56,031 nt of DNA from Acetobacteraceae bacterium (GCA_003164135.1 PLSD01000037.1:1-56031); one strand, 5' to 3'; positions 7,804 to 16,664 are shown, numbered from the stretch's first letter. Made by a program: numbers and translations. Notes: generated by a model from the letters alone, not told the origin.

Positions 7804-9001
7804 TGAGGCTGAGCATGGCCAGCATGAGCGAGGAGACGATGCCGGCCACCGCCGCCCCCATCAGCACGGTGATGGCCGGCACCAGCAGTGCCACCAGGCG
7901 CTGCAGCGCCAGCCGCGTGCGCTCCTCATGAATATCGGCGGCGCGCAGGGCCAGCGGGCCGAGCTGGGCGGTGGCCTCGCCCAGCCGCAGCAGATGCACG
8001 AGGCGCGTGGGGAAAACGGCGGCCTTGGCTAGCGACGGGGCGAGGCCCTGGCCGGTTTTGACACTCTCGGCCGCCGCCAGCACCGCATTTTGCGCGGCGC
8101 GGTTGCCCAGAACGTCCTGCGCGATGCCCAAAGCGCCGAGCAGCGGCACGCCGTTGATGAGCAGCATGCCCAAGGTGCGGGCCAGGCGTGCGGCCAGGAT
8201 CTCGCGCAGCAGCCCGCCAATGATGGGCAGGCGCAGGAGCCACCGGTCCGCCGCCAAGCGCGGCCCTGGTTTTCGCAGTGCCTGCTGGGCCGCGAGTGCC
8301 AGCACGGCAAGGCCGGCCAGCACGTAAAGTCCATAGGCCGAAACGGCATTGCCGGCGGATAGCAGAAAAGCGGTGGAGGGCGGCAAGGCCGCGCCATTCT
8401 GGGCAAAGAGCGGCACGAATTGCGGCAGCACCTGGGTCAGCAGCAGCACAACGGAGCCGACGGCACCGATGAGCAGGATCGCCGGGTAGATCATGGCCGA
8501 CTGCACGGCCGCATTCATGCCGCGCTGGCGCTCCAGCAGGCCGGCCAGCCGTTCGAGCGTATTGGCCAGATCGCCCCCGGCCTCGCCGGCGCGAATGAGG
8601 CCGATATAGAGGCGCGAAAAACTCTTTGGCTCGCTCTGCAACGCGGTGGCCAAAGGGGTGCCGTTGCGCACCAGCTCGCGCACCCGGCCAAGCACCGCGC
8701 CGACCCGCTTATTTGGCGCCTCCTCGGCCATCAGGCGCAGCGCGCGGTCGAGGTCCTGCCCGGCGCCGAGCATGGTGGCGAGCTCGCGCGTGACATCCAC
8801 CAGCTCCGTGCGGCGCAGTGAGCCGGCACCGCCGATTTGCAACGAGAGCAGATCATGCGCGCGTCCGGCCGGGCTGATGGCCAGCACCATGGCCCCGCGT
8901 TTTTGTAATTGTACTGCAATATCAGCCGTATTAGGGCCGTCGCTAACACCCTTCAGCAGCTCACCGCCGCTCCCCAGCGCCCGGTAGCGGAAGCGCGCCA
9001 T
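7787..9001 (-). CDS. gspF: type II secretion platform protein GspF
   Basis: Polytopic inner-membrane platform protein of the T2SS. I start it at MARFRYRALGSGGELLKG (ATG at 8999-9001), giving 404 residues, because that is the conserved GspF N-terminus and the ATG overlaps the gspE TAA by one base. The open frame itself runs further upstream inside gspE. Two repeated T2SSF domains are visible (about 70-190 and 270-390), each with the ELARxxTMLxAG- or RxLGMLLxNGVPL-type motif, and three transmembrane helices (MIYPAILLIGAVGSVVLLL; a middle one; the last near the C-terminus). Confidence 0.94.
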   Translation of the reverse strand: MARFRYRALGSGGELLKGVSDGPNTADIAVQLQKRGAMVLAISPAGRAHDLLSLQIGGAGSLRRTELVDVTRELATMLGAGQDLDRALRLMAEEAPNKRVGAVLGRVRELVRNGTPLATALQSEPKSFSRLYIGLIRAGEAGGDLANTLERLAGLLERQRGMNAAVQSAMIYPAILLIGAVGSVVLLLTQVLPQFVPLFAQNGAALPPSTAFLLSAGNAVSAYGLYVLAGLAVLALAAQQALRKPGPRLAADRWLLRLPIIGGLLREILAARLARTLGMLLINGVPLLGALGIAQDVLGNRAAQNAVLAAAESVKTGQGLAPSLAKAAVFPTRLVHLLRLGEATAQLGPLALRAADIHEERTRLALQRLVALLVPAITVLMGAAVAGIVSSLMLAMLSLNDIAQ

Positions 9002-10746
9002 TATTCCTCGGCCCGGACGGCGCGCAGAATCTCCTCGACCGTCGTCTCGCCGCGCGCCACGGCCTCCATGCCGGTTTGCAACATCGTTTTCATGCCCCCG
9101 GCCACGGCGGCGCGCTCGACCTCGGCCTGGCCGGCGCCGGTCATGATCAGCCGTTCGATCTCGGCATCGGGGACCAGAAACTCGGCGATGGCCTGGCGGC
9201 CGCGATAGCCGGTATTGCGGCAGGCCGCGCAGCCACAGGACCGCCAGATATTCGTGCCGGACAGGCCATAGCGCTGTGCGAACTCGGGCGGCATTTGCAG
9301 CGGCGTTTTGCAGGCATCGCAAAGCCGGCGGACCAGCCGCTGCGCCAGCACGCCGCGCAACACTGCGGAGAGCAGATAATCCTCCAGCCCCATATCGCGC
9401 AGGCGGGTGATGGCGGCGGCGGCCGAGTTGGTGTGCAGGGTGGACAGCACCAGATGCCCCGTGAGGGCCGCGCGCGCGGCAATTTCCGCTGTCTCCAGAT
9501 CGCGGATTTCGCCGACCATGATGACATTCGGGTCGAGCCGGACGATGGAGCGCAGCAAGGTGGGGAAGCCGAGTCCGATTTGCGGGCGCACCTGGATCTG
9601 GTTGATCCCCGGCAGTTGATACTCGATCGGGTCCTCGACCGTGATGATTTTGGTCTCTTCGGCATTGAGCGAGAGCAATGCCGTGTAAAGCGTGGTGGTT
9701 TTGCCCGAGCCGGTGGGGCCTGTAACCAGCATGATGCCGTTAGGGGCGGCAAGTGCGGTTTTGAGGCGCTCGATCACCTGCGAATCGTGCCCCTGGGCAG
9801 CAAAATCGAATGACACGGCGCTGCGGTCGAGCACGCGCAACACAATAATCTCGCCATGAAGGCTGGGCGCGGTGGCGATACGGAACACCACATCCTGGCC
9901 GCGCACGGCGATGCGGATGCGTCCATCCTGCGGCAACCGGCGCTCGGCGATGTCGAGCTTCGCCAGGATTTTTAGGCGCGAAATGATGGCCGGGGCGAGC
10001 CGGGCGGGCTGGGTTTCCGCGTCCTGCAAATCGCCATCGTAGCGGTAGCGGATCCGTACCCGGTCTTCGAACGGCTCGATATGGATGTCCGAGGCCATGG
10101 TCTCGACCGCTTTTGCGATAATCTGGTTGACCAGACGGATGACCGGCGCCTCGCTCGCCATATCCTTTAACCGTTCGGTATCGTCTTCCGCCGCTTCCGG
10201 GTCTTCCTCGGTATCCGGTGCCGTTTCGGCCTCGGGATAAAGCCGGTCCAGTGCGGCTTCGAGCTCGATGGGCAGGGCGACCTCGATTCGCGTATGTAGT
10301 CCCGTGGCCAGCCGGATGGCGGCTTGCGTGAAATGGTCGAGCGGGTCGGCCATCGCGAGCACCAGCGTGTCGCGGCCGGGGCGGCCCCGCTCGGCACGGC
10401 TCCGTTCGGCGCTACCAAGCTCGATTGCCACCGGCACCGCGCGGGCGCCCCGCAGGAAACGCGCGCCCAGCCGCTCAAGCAACACGGGAGCGTCTGGATA
10501 TTGTTCCGGCATCATCATGGAAACACCGAGCATGTCGGCCCAGGCTTCCGCCAGTGTACGCTCGGAGACAAGGCCGAGCTGCACAAGCGCTTGTGAGCAA
10601 CCAATGCCGGTCTCGCGAGCGACGGCGCGCGCGCGCTCGACCGCTATCGCATCGCAGATGCCGCGGGCGATCAGCAGGTCGAGAGCAACATCCGCCATCG
10701 ACGCGGTTTCCGCCGTTGCGGCAAGGTCGATCGGCACGGTATCCAT
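9001..10746 (-). CDS. gspE: type II secretion ATPase GspE
   Basis: Cytoplasmic hexameric ATPase that powers pseudopilus assembly. Visible features are an N-terminal GspE_N domain, the APVIRLVNQIIAKAVE and ASDIHIEPFEDRVRIRYR segments, Walker A GPTGSGKTTT (about 343-352), Asp boxes and Walker B (NVIMVGEIRD), and HLVLSTLHTNSA. A Cys4 zinc loop (CDAC at about 476 and CAAC at about 506) precedes the C-terminal domain. The 581 residues include an acidic insert (PDTEEDPEAAEDDTERLKD) before the catalytic part. It is first in the operon, with its promoter in 10747-11036, where a Pho-box-like element lies. Confidence 0.96.
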   Translation of the reverse strand: MDTVPIDLAATAETASMADVALDLLIARGICDAIAVERARAVARETGIGCSQALVQLGLVSERTLAEAWADMLGVSMMMPEQYPDAPVLLERLGARFLRGARAVPVAIELGSAERSRAERGRPGRDTLVLAMADPLDHFTQAAIRLATGLHTRIEVALPIELEAALDRLYPEAETAPDTEEDPEAAEDDTERLKDMASEAPVIRLVNQIIAKAVETMASDIHIEPFEDRVRIRYRYDGDLQDAETQPARLAPAIISRLKILAKLDIAERRLPQDGRIRIAVRGQDVVFRIATAPSLHGEIIVLRVLDRSAVSFDFAAQGHDSQVIERLKTALAAPNGIMLVTGPTGSGKTTTLYTALLSLNAEETKIITVEDPIEYQLPGINQIQVRPQIGLGFPTLLRSIVRLDPNVIMVGEIRDLETAEIAARAALTGHLVLSTLHTNSAAAAITRLRDMGLEDYLLSAVLRGVLAQRLVRRLCDACKTPLQMPPEFAQRYGLSGTNIWRSCGCAACRNTGYRGRQAIAEFLVPDAEIERLIMTGAGQAEVERAAVAGGMKTMLQTGMEAVARGETTVEEILRAVRAEE

Positions 10747-10782
10747 CAGCCGCTATTTCACTGCGGCGAGCACTGCTGGCAA

Positions 10783-10800
10783 GTGACAGTATGATGTCAC
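10783..10800 (-). promoter_or_regulatory. Pho-box-like element upstream of gspE
   Basis: Read on the minus strand the 18-mer is GTGACATCATACTGTCAC. It agrees with the enterobacterial Pho box (two CTGTCAT-like half-sites 11 bases apart) at 14 of 18 positions by my count; the second half-site is nearly perfect. It ends 36 bases before the gspE start. The same bases also form a perfect inverted repeat GTGACA-N6-TGTCAC, so an unrelated dimeric repressor is an alternative. The rest of the 290-bp gap (10747-11036) between gspE and the phosphoesterase holds no gene I can support. Confidence 0.45.
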
Positions 10801-11036
10801 TCATCCGGCGGCGGCGTGCCCCTGGCTTGCGCCGCGCCGGTTGCGGCCATCCACCCAGTAAATATCGGTGCCCGCGCGTAGGCGCTAGGGGGCGGCAGGC
10901 GGGCGGAGTTACGCGCCATGGGCTGCTCACGGTCGCATAACGAAATCATAATTGAGTCACACACAAGGCCAGTGAGCTCACCTAGAGAGGCCACGGACTT
11001 AATAAAATGTTAACCGCTTATACAGGATGAATTAAT

Positions 11037-12728
11037 ATGAGCTTACGCAAATCGCTTCTTCTCGCCTCCGTTTGCGCTTCCACGGTTGTCCTCGCAACAA
11101 TGCTGGCCGCCAATGCCCACGCCACAGCCCCCGCCACGGTCGGCGCAGTGGCCCCTGCGGACTTGGCCTGGGACTCGCTCCAGGAGAACGCTGTGTCCAC
11201 CGCGACGCCGGTCAAGCATCTCGTCATCATCTATCAGGAAAACGTGTCGTTCGACCATTATTTCGGCACCTACCCGGTTGCCACCAACCCGGCCGGCGAG
11301 CCGGTGTTCCACGCCTTGGCGCACTCCCCGACCACGACGAACCACGGAGTGAACGGCCTGACCCTGGCCCTGCTGACCTCCAACCCGAACCTCAGCAACC
11401 CGGCGAATGGCGTGAATGCCGCCAACCCGTTCCGTCTGGACCGCACGCAGGCTGTCACGGCCGACCAGAACCATTCCTACACCCCCGAGCAGCAGGCCGA
11501 AGACAATGGCGCGGCTGATCTGTTCCCCGAATTTACCGGTAACGGCATCACCGGCGGCGCCGGCGCGTTCGGCACCAAGGGCCAGGTTATGGGCTATTTC
11601 GACGGCAACACCGTCACCGCGCTTTGGAACTACGCCCAGCATTTCGCCATGAGCGACAGTGCCTTCACCGACACCTACGGCCCCTCGACCCCCGGCGCGC
11701 TTGAAGTCGTGGCGGGCCAGACCAACGGTTTTAGCACTGTGGTGAACACCGCTAGCAAGACCTCCAACTATGTCAGCGACGGTCAGGGCGGCTACACGCT
11801 GATCAACGACATCGATCCGGCCTATGACACCTGCTCCAGCACCACCGACACTGGCATGATCAACGCCAAGAACATCGGCGACCTGCTGAACGCCGCCAAG
11901 CTCACCTGGGGCGGCTTCATGGGCGGCTTCAACCTGAACGCCACCAACGTCAACGGCACCACCGGCTGCGGCCGCACCACCACCAACCTGGCGGAAACCT
12001 ATACGGACTATGTCCCGCACCATATGTGGTTTCAGTATTTTGCCTCCACCGCCAACCCCACCCATGCCCGCCCGGCCAAGCTGTCCGCCATCGGCTACAG
12101 CTTCGATCATAACGGCGCCGCCGATCCCGCGAACCATCAGTACGACCTGAGTGATTTCTACACCTCCGTTGCCGCCGGCAACTTCCCGTCGGTCTCCTAC
12201 ATCAAGATGCCGGCCGGCCAGGACGGCCATGCCGGCTATTCCGACCCGCTCGACGAGCAGGCCGGCGTGGTCAAGCTGGTCAACTTCCTCGAGAATCAGC
12301 CGGGCTGGAGCAACACCGCCATCATCATCACTTATGACGACTCCGATGGCTGGTACGACCACGCCTTTACCTCGGCGATCCACGGCTCCTTCGACGCCAC
12401 CGCCGACCAGCTCAATGGCGCTGGCAAGTGCGGTACCGCCGGCTCGCAGCCGGACGGCATCTCCGGTAACCCGGTGAACGGCCGCTGCGGCCCTGGCGTT
12501 CGTATTCCCTTCCTGGTCATCTCCCCCTGGGCGAAGACGAACTATGTCGACCACACCGCCATCTCGCAGGCCTCCATTGTTCGCTTCATCGAGGACAACT
12601 GGCTGGGCGGTGAGCGCCTGGGCGGCGGTTCGTTCGACGCTACGGCCGGCTCGATCATGACGCTGTTCAACTTCGCCGGCACTGGCACGGCGCCGAAACT
12701 GTTGCTCCAGCCGGCGACCGGCAAATAA
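11037..12728 (+). CDS. secreted phosphoesterase (phospholipase C / acid phosphatase family)
   Basis: Exported 563-residue enzyme of the phosphoesterase family (PF04185), which includes non-haemolytic phospholipases C and AcpA-type acid phosphatases. It has a Sec signal peptide (LLLASVCASTVVLATMLAANAHA). The family start is VKHLVIIYQENVSFDHYFGTYP (about 59-80), with the metal-binding/nucleophile region, and later IIITYDDSDGWYDH (about 430-443) and PFLVISPWAKTNYVDHTAIS near the C-terminus. An RBS (AGGAT) precedes the ATG. It is divergent from the T2SS operon and 26 bases before a di-haem peroxidase gene. I infer it is a T2SS substrate that frees phosphate outside the cell; phosphatase versus phospholipase activity cannot be told from sequence. 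Confidence 0.88.
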   Translation: MSLRKSLLLASVCASTVVLATMLAANAHATAPATVGAVAPADLAWDSLQENAVSTATPVKHLVIIYQENVSFDHYFGTYPVATNPAGEPVFHALAHSPTTTNHGVNGLTLALLTSNPNLSNPANGVNAANPFRLDRTQAVTADQNHSYTPEQQAEDNGAADLFPEFTGNGITGGAGAFGTKGQVMGYFDGNTVTALWNYAQHFAMSDSAFTDTYGPSTPGALEVVAGQTNGFSTVVNTASKTSNYVSDGQGGYTLINDIDPAYDTCSSTTDTGMINAKNIGDLLNAAKLTWGGFMGGFNLNATNVNGTTGCGRTTTNLAETYTDYVPHHMWFQYFASTANPTHARPAKLSAIGYSFDHNGAADPANHQYDLSDFYTSVAAGNFPSVSYIKMPAGQDGHAGYSDPLDEQAGVVKLVNFLENQPGWSNTAIIITYDDSDGWYDHAFTSAIHGSFDATADQLNGAGKCGTAGSQPDGISGNPVNGRCGPGVRIPFLVISPWAKTNYVDHTAISQASIVRFIEDNWLGGERLGGGSFDATAGSIMTLFNFAGTGTAPKLLLQPATGK

Positions 12729-12754
12729 GACCAAGCCGTAGTAGGACAGACGCC

Positions 12755-14149
12755 ATGCGTATATTAGCCGGCCTCGCGCTTGTTGTGGCGCTTGGCGTCT
12801 GTTCAGTCACCGTGTTTTTGTTACAAAGTCCGGTACCGGTAGCGGACTGGTTTTCCAACCCTGCCGCGAGTTTCCAGCTCGCGCAGGGCGAAAATCCCAA
12901 CCCGGTCACGCTCGTCCGGCCCGATGTCCAGCCGCTTTCAGCCATGGCGCTGCTGGGCCAGCAGATATTCAATGATTCCAGCCTCTCCTCCTCCGGCCGG
13001 CTCTCCTGCGCCTCGTGTCACAGCGCGCAGAACAGCTACGCCCCGGCCAATGGTCTGGCGGCGCAATATGGCGGCCCCACAGTTTCCATCCAGGGCGCGC
13101 GCGCCGTGCCCTCGCTGATGTATCTGGCGCAGCAGCCCAATTTCTATATCGGCCCCGACATCTCAGGCGATAATGATACGCCGGTGGCGCTGCCGCAATT
13201 GGCGGCGGCCGGCAGCAACGCGGCGCGCGCCACCAAGACCGCCCAGAGCACGGCGCAGAGTGCTGCCAACATCGTGCCCGAGGGCGGGCTGTTCTGGGAC
13301 GGCCGCGCCAATACGCTGCAAAGCCAGGCAATGGGGCCGCTGCTCAGCCCGTTCGAGATGGATGGCGGCACCATTGCGCGCGTCAGCGCCAAATTGCAGG
13401 CGGCCCCCTATGCCGGCAGCTTCACCCAGCTCTTCGGTCCAACGATCTTTAAGACGCCAGACTTGCTGGTGTCCGAGGCGCTGTTCGCCGTGGTTCGCTA
13501 CGAGGTGGAGGATCCGAGCTTCCATCCCTATTCCAGCAAATACGATGCCTGGCTTGAAGGCAAGGCCAGGCTGAGCCAGGCCGAGATGCGCGGTTATGTG
13601 CTGTTCAACGACCCGAATAAAGGCGATTGCGCCGCCTGCCATCTCGGCCAGCCGACGGTGGACGGGCAGCCGCCGCTCTTCACCGACCATCAGTTCGAAG
13701 CACTCGGGGCGCCCCGGAATCCGGACCTCGCCGTCAATAAAGATCCAAACTATTACGATCTCGGCATATGCGGGCCGTACCGCAAAGACTTAGCGAACCA
13801 GGCGCAGTATTGCGGCATGTTCCTGACGCCGACTCTGCGCAATACAGCAACCCGCCAGGTGTTCTTCCATAATGGTGTGTTCCATACTTTGCAGCAGGTG
13901 CTGGATTTCTACAATTTCCGCGACACAGATCCGGGAAAAATCTATCCCAAGAGGGCCGATGGCCAGGTTCGGAAATTTGACGATCTGCCGCAAAAATATC
14001 TGGCCAATATCGACAACACTGACCCGCCTTTGGACCGCACGCTCGGGCAGAAACCGGCGCTCAGCCGTGGCGAGGAAGAGGATATCATCGCCTTCATCAA
14101 GGCCCTTACCGATGGCTATACGCCAAAGGGCGAAAAACCCGGCGCGTGA
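12755..14149 (+). CDS. di-haem cytochrome c peroxidase (CcpA/MauG family)
   Basis: Periplasmic c-type cytochrome, 464 residues. An N-terminal hydrophobic helix (ILAGLALVVALGVCSVTVFLL) acts as signal or anchor. Two CxxCH haem sites are visible, CASCH (about residue 88) and CAACH (about 295), with the family context QIFNDSSLSSSGRLSCASCH and RGYVLFNDPNKGDCAACH. The stretch GLFWDGRANTLQSQAMGPL is typical for this family. C-terminal segments include FLTPTLRNTATRQVFFHNG. It lies 26 bases after the phosphoesterase and is probably co-transcribed with it. Its role in a phosphate/T2SS island is unclear; it may reduce peroxide or oxidise a protein partner. Confidence 0.92.
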   Translation: MRILAGLALVVALGVCSVTVFLLQSPVPVADWFSNPAASFQLAQGENPNPVTLVRPDVQPLSAMALLGQQIFNDSSLSSSGRLSCASCHSAQNSYAPANGLAAQYGGPTVSIQGARAVPSLMYLAQQPNFYIGPDISGDNDTPVALPQLAAAGSNAARATKTAQSTAQSAANIVPEGGLFWDGRANTLQSQAMGPLLSPFEMDGGTIARVSAKLQAAPYAGSFTQLFGPTIFKTPDLLVSEALFAVVRYEVEDPSFHPYSSKYDAWLEGKARLSQAEMRGYVLFNDPNKGDCAACHLGQPTVDGQPPLFTDHQFEALGAPRNPDLAVNKDPNYYDLGICGPYRKDLANQAQYCGMFLTPTLRNTATRQVFFHNGVFHTLQQVLDFYNFRDTDPGKIYPKRADGQVRKFDDLPQKYLANIDNTDPPLDRTLGQKPALSRGEEEDIIAFIKALTDGYTPKGEKPGA

Positions 14150-14188
14150 GCATTTGTGCTGGCAGGGCAGCGTGCGCTAACTGACAGA

Positions 14189-14941
14189 ATGGTCCTGCCT
14201 GTCTGGATGATTTTACTGGTCGCGCCGATCATCGGCAGCTGGCTTGGCGTGCTTGTGCGCCGCTGGCCGCAGGGGCGGCCCGTAGCGATGGCGCGCTCAG
14301 CTTGCGACCATTGCGGGCACCAGCTCGGCCCGCTCGATCTTGTGCCGCTGGCAAGTTTTGCGTTGTTGCGCGGGCGTTGCAGGTATTGCGGCGCGCCGAT
14401 TGGCTGGTTTCATCCGGCAATTGAGCTTGCCGCACTCACCATTGCGGTTGCCGTATTTTGCGTCGATGCCGGTGGCTGGCAGAGTTGGATCGATGCGTCC
14501 CTTGGCTGGGCGCTGCTTTGTGCCGCCTGGATTGATGCGGAAAATTTCCGGCTTCCCGACCTCATCACCCTGCCGCTCATCCTTGCGGGCCTTGGGGTTA
14601 CGTGGCTTTACCAGCCTGCGGCGCTTTATGACCATGCGGCTGCCGCGGCGCTGGGATATCTTGGCTTCCGCCTGCTCGACCAGGCCTATCTGACAGTCAG
14701 GCGTCGCCATGGTCTTGGGGAAGGCGATGCAAAATTGCTGGCGGCGGCTGGCGCTTGGCTGGGGCTGGCGAGCCTCCCTTACGTCATCATGACCGCAGGC
14801 CTGATCGGAATTGGCATGGCAATCCTTAGCCGGCGGCCAGGCGGCCTGCGCCGGGAGCAACTTGTTGCCTTTGGCCCGGCACTGGCTCTGGCGTTTTTCC
14901 TGTGGCGGCTGTTTGGGCACTACGCCGCAGCGCCGTTTTAG
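14189..14941 (+). CDS. gspO: prepilin peptidase (GspO/PilD type)
   Basis: Inner-membrane aspartic protease that cleaves and N-methylates the pseudopilins. A cytoplasmic zinc loop has CDHCGHQ and CRYCGAP (about 39-70). The two catalytic Asp are in AAWIDAENFRLPD and GEGDAKLL (GxGDxK motif), among six to eight hydrophobic helices. I chose the ATG at 14189 (250 residues); a GTG at 14156 in the same frame would add 11 residues. It follows the peroxidase gene closely, so the T2SS depends on two transcription units: this one for processing and the gspE operon for structure. Confidence 0.9.
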   Translation: MVLPVWMILLVAPIIGSWLGVLVRRWPQGRPVAMARSACDHCGHQLGPLDLVPLASFALLRGRCRYCGAPIGWFHPAIELAALTIAVAVFCVDAGGWQSWIDASLGWALLCAAWIDAENFRLPDLITLPLILAGLGVTWLYQPAALYDHAAAAALGYLGFRLLDQAYLTVRRRHGLGEGDAKLLAAAGAWLGLASLPYVIMTAGLIGIGMAILSRRPGGLRREQLVAFGPALALAFFLWRLFGHYAAAPF

Positions 14942-14985
14942 TGCGTGGTTCAAGGCTTAGAGCCCTAAGGCGCTGTCTATGCCGT

Positions 14986-15025
14986 GAAGAAGAGGCGGCC
15001 ATCGCAAGATGGCCGCCTCTTCTTC
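14986..15025 (-). terminator. 18-bp perfect hairpin behind PstS-like gene 1
   Basis: Perfect stem: 14986-15003 pairs with 15008-15025 around a GCAA loop. It lies 20 bases after the PstS-like stop on the minus strand and 45 bases after gspO on the plus strand, so it can end both transcripts. There is no strong T-run. The core stem GCGGCCATC is repeated at the paralogous gene (17776-17797). Confidence 0.7.
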
Positions 15026-15044
15026 AGCGGTCAGATTTTAACGA

Positions 15045-16322
15045 TTAGCGGCCGGCGTAGCTGGCGCAAGTCGTTGCGTTATTAATGTTCAAGTTGTAGC
15101 CGCTCGCGTTGCCCAAGAAGTCGTTCAAGAGGGCAGTCTTGTACGGCGCGGCAGAAGTGTTGACGAGCGGCGCGAAGCCGTTGTTCTTGATAATCGTCAC
15201 GTAGGAGGCGGTGGTATATTGAGCCTTTAGGATGTTAACGATGGCCGTGCCCGCAGTCTTGTTGGCGTAGCAGGTGCTGAGTTCCATCGTGCCGTAGCCG
15301 ACGATGGAATAGCCGGTGGTGGTCTGCGGGACGGTTGGCACCCAGTTCAGGGGGTCCATGGCGGCCGTCAGGGTGGCGGGCGGCGTTGCGTTGGTTGAGC
15401 CTGGGCCAGCATGCGACAAGCCAAGCTGCGTGTTCGCGACGGTCGGCGCGTAGGCCACGCCACTGATGCCGTTGACGACTTTAGCGACCCGGAGGGTGGT
15501 CGTGTTCGCCGACAGCGGCGCGATCAAGGTGAAATCCGGGCTCAGATAGCCGAAGCTGCCGGCGGTGGCGACCAGGCTAGCGGCAACAGCGGAGCTGGCG
15601 TTTTCACCCGTGAAGTTCGCCGGCACCGGATAGGTGGTGTTGAACACCGAGGCGAAGGTCTTGGTGATAGGAACCGGCAGAACCGGGAAGTTGGAGTTGG
15701 TTGCGTTGCAGACAGCATTCAGATGCTGCGTGGTCAGGAAGGTGGTGCCGCTGCTGTTCGAAAAGTAGATCACCTGAATGGTCGTGCCGGCCGGAATGGT
15801 GGCTACGAGCGTGTGCCAGTCGGTGATCTTGCCGGACAGAATGCCGCAGATCTTCGCGTCGGTCAGGGTCAGGCCGGCAGTCGTCGGCACCTTGCTCTCG
15901 TTGTACGCCATGGTGATCGGCACCCCGATGGTCGGGATTTGGATCAGCGGGCCGTCAACAGCTGAATTAGCGTAGCTGCCAGTGGCTGGGTTCGTGAGCT
16001 GCGACGCGGAAAGGACTGCGTCGCTGGCGCCGATATCGACCTGCGTCCCGACGATCGTGCCATAGGTGAGTGTGCCTGCCGGGGCTGTCGTGAACTGGGT
16101 AATATCGTTGTTCAGAAACGCCTTCTGACCAGCGCCGCTACCGGCCGCTGTATAGTCAAACAGGATCGCCGGATGGGTCGTGCTATAGGCCTGAAATTCG
16201 GCGATGTAGGTCGGGCCAGCCAAGCTGGAGCCGCCGGCGTTGATGGTCGTGGTCGCGGCATGCGCGGCGCTGACCGACAGCGCGGCTGCCAAGATTGTGC
16301 AAGCGAGATGTTTGCGGATCAT
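15045..16322 (-). CDS. PstS-like phosphate-binding protein, copy 1
   Basis: Exported solute-binding protein of the PstS/DING-like superfamily, 425 residues. A clean Sec signal ends AAHA, followed by the family start INAGGSSLAGPTYIAEFQAY and later VDIGASDAVLSASQL (phosphate loop with GAS-D) and ICGILSGKITDWHTL. Four Cys in the mature part could form disulfides, as expected for an extracellular protein. There is no lipobox and no pstCAB genes are nearby, so it need not feed a local ABC transporter. It has an RBS AAGGAC, a sigma-54-type promoter 57 bases upstream and a hairpin terminator. It is about three-quarters identical by eye to copy 2 at 17826-19124. I infer extracellular or periplasmic phosphate capture, possibly with T2SS export. 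Confidence 0.85.
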   Translation of the reverse strand: MIRKHLACTILAAALSVSAAHAATTTINAGGSSLAGPTYIAEFQAYSTTHPAILFDYTAAGSGAGQKAFLNNDITQFTTAPAGTLTYGTIVGTQVDIGASDAVLSASQLTNPATGSYANSAVDGPLIQIPTIGVPITMAYNESKVPTTAGLTLTDAKICGILSGKITDWHTLVATIPAGTTIQVIYFSNSSGTTFLTTQHLNAVCNATNSNFPVLPVPITKTFASVFNTTYPVPANFTGENASSAVAASLVATAGSFGYLSPDFTLIAPLSANTTTLRVAKVVNGISGVAYAPTVANTQLGLSHAGPGSTNATPPATLTAAMDPLNWVPTVPQTTTGYSIVGYGTMELSTCYANKTAGTAIVNILKAQYTTASYVTIIKNNGFAPLVNTSAAPYKTALLNDFLGNASGYNLNINNATTCASYAGR

Positions 16323-16378
16323 AGTTTGTCCTTATTGAGTGAAGTTGCCGGGTATTTGTAAGGTCCCCCTGGGACTTT

Positions 16379-16394
16379 TGCAGACTTCATGCCA
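16379..16394 (-). promoter_or_regulatory. sigma-54 (-24/-12) promoter for PstS-like copy 1
   Basis: On the minus strand the 16-mer TGGCATGAAGTCTGCA matches the RpoN consensus TGGCAC-N5-TTGCW except at two positions, with the invariant GG and GC correctly spaced. It points at the PstS-like gene, leaving about 45 bases of leader. The divergent neighbour encodes a sigma-54 activator, which supports the call. Confidence 0.75.
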
Positions 16395-16539
16395 AGCGCT
16401 TTTCCAATGTGTACAAATACTTACAAGATTTTTTTAGTCGCCGCTGTTGTAAATGCAGCAGCGGCGGGTGGTGGGTTGATGCATTGGCAACAATCGGGGG
16501 GGGGCGCCTTGGCGCCGGAAAAATCGACCGCACCCGAAT

Positions 16540-16579
16540 GTGATGTCGCCAAAACGTAATCAAAGTGATGTCGACAAAA
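16540..16579. promoter_or_regulatory. paired direct repeats, candidate enhancer (UAS) for the sigma-54 activator
   Basis: A 15-mer GTGATGTCGnCAAAA occurs at 16540-16554 and again at 16565-16579 (period 25 bases), about 145-185 bases upstream of the -24 element. That is a usual distance for enhancer binding. A separate inverted repeat, GGCGCC-TT-GGCGCC, lies at 16503-16516. The rest of the 342-bp gap between the two divergent genes is AT-rich with no gene seen. Confidence 0.5.
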
Positions 16580-16664
16580 GTAGGCAAAATATCTATCGTT
16601 ACCATAGAGATAATATTCTGTAGTGTTTACCGATAGGTATCTCGCGGCTTTGGAGACAGGCTCG

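Noticed and set aside
10836..10851. A second -24/-12-like sequence in front of the phosphoesterase gene.
   Set aside because: Only the GG and GC cores match; the other positions do not, and it lies about 185 bases from the start codon.
11043..12734. A full-length 563-residue open frame on the minus strand opposite the phosphoesterase.
   Set aside because: It mirrors the real gene's span, is Gly/Val/Arg-rich with no motif, and arises from strong codon bias on the other strand.
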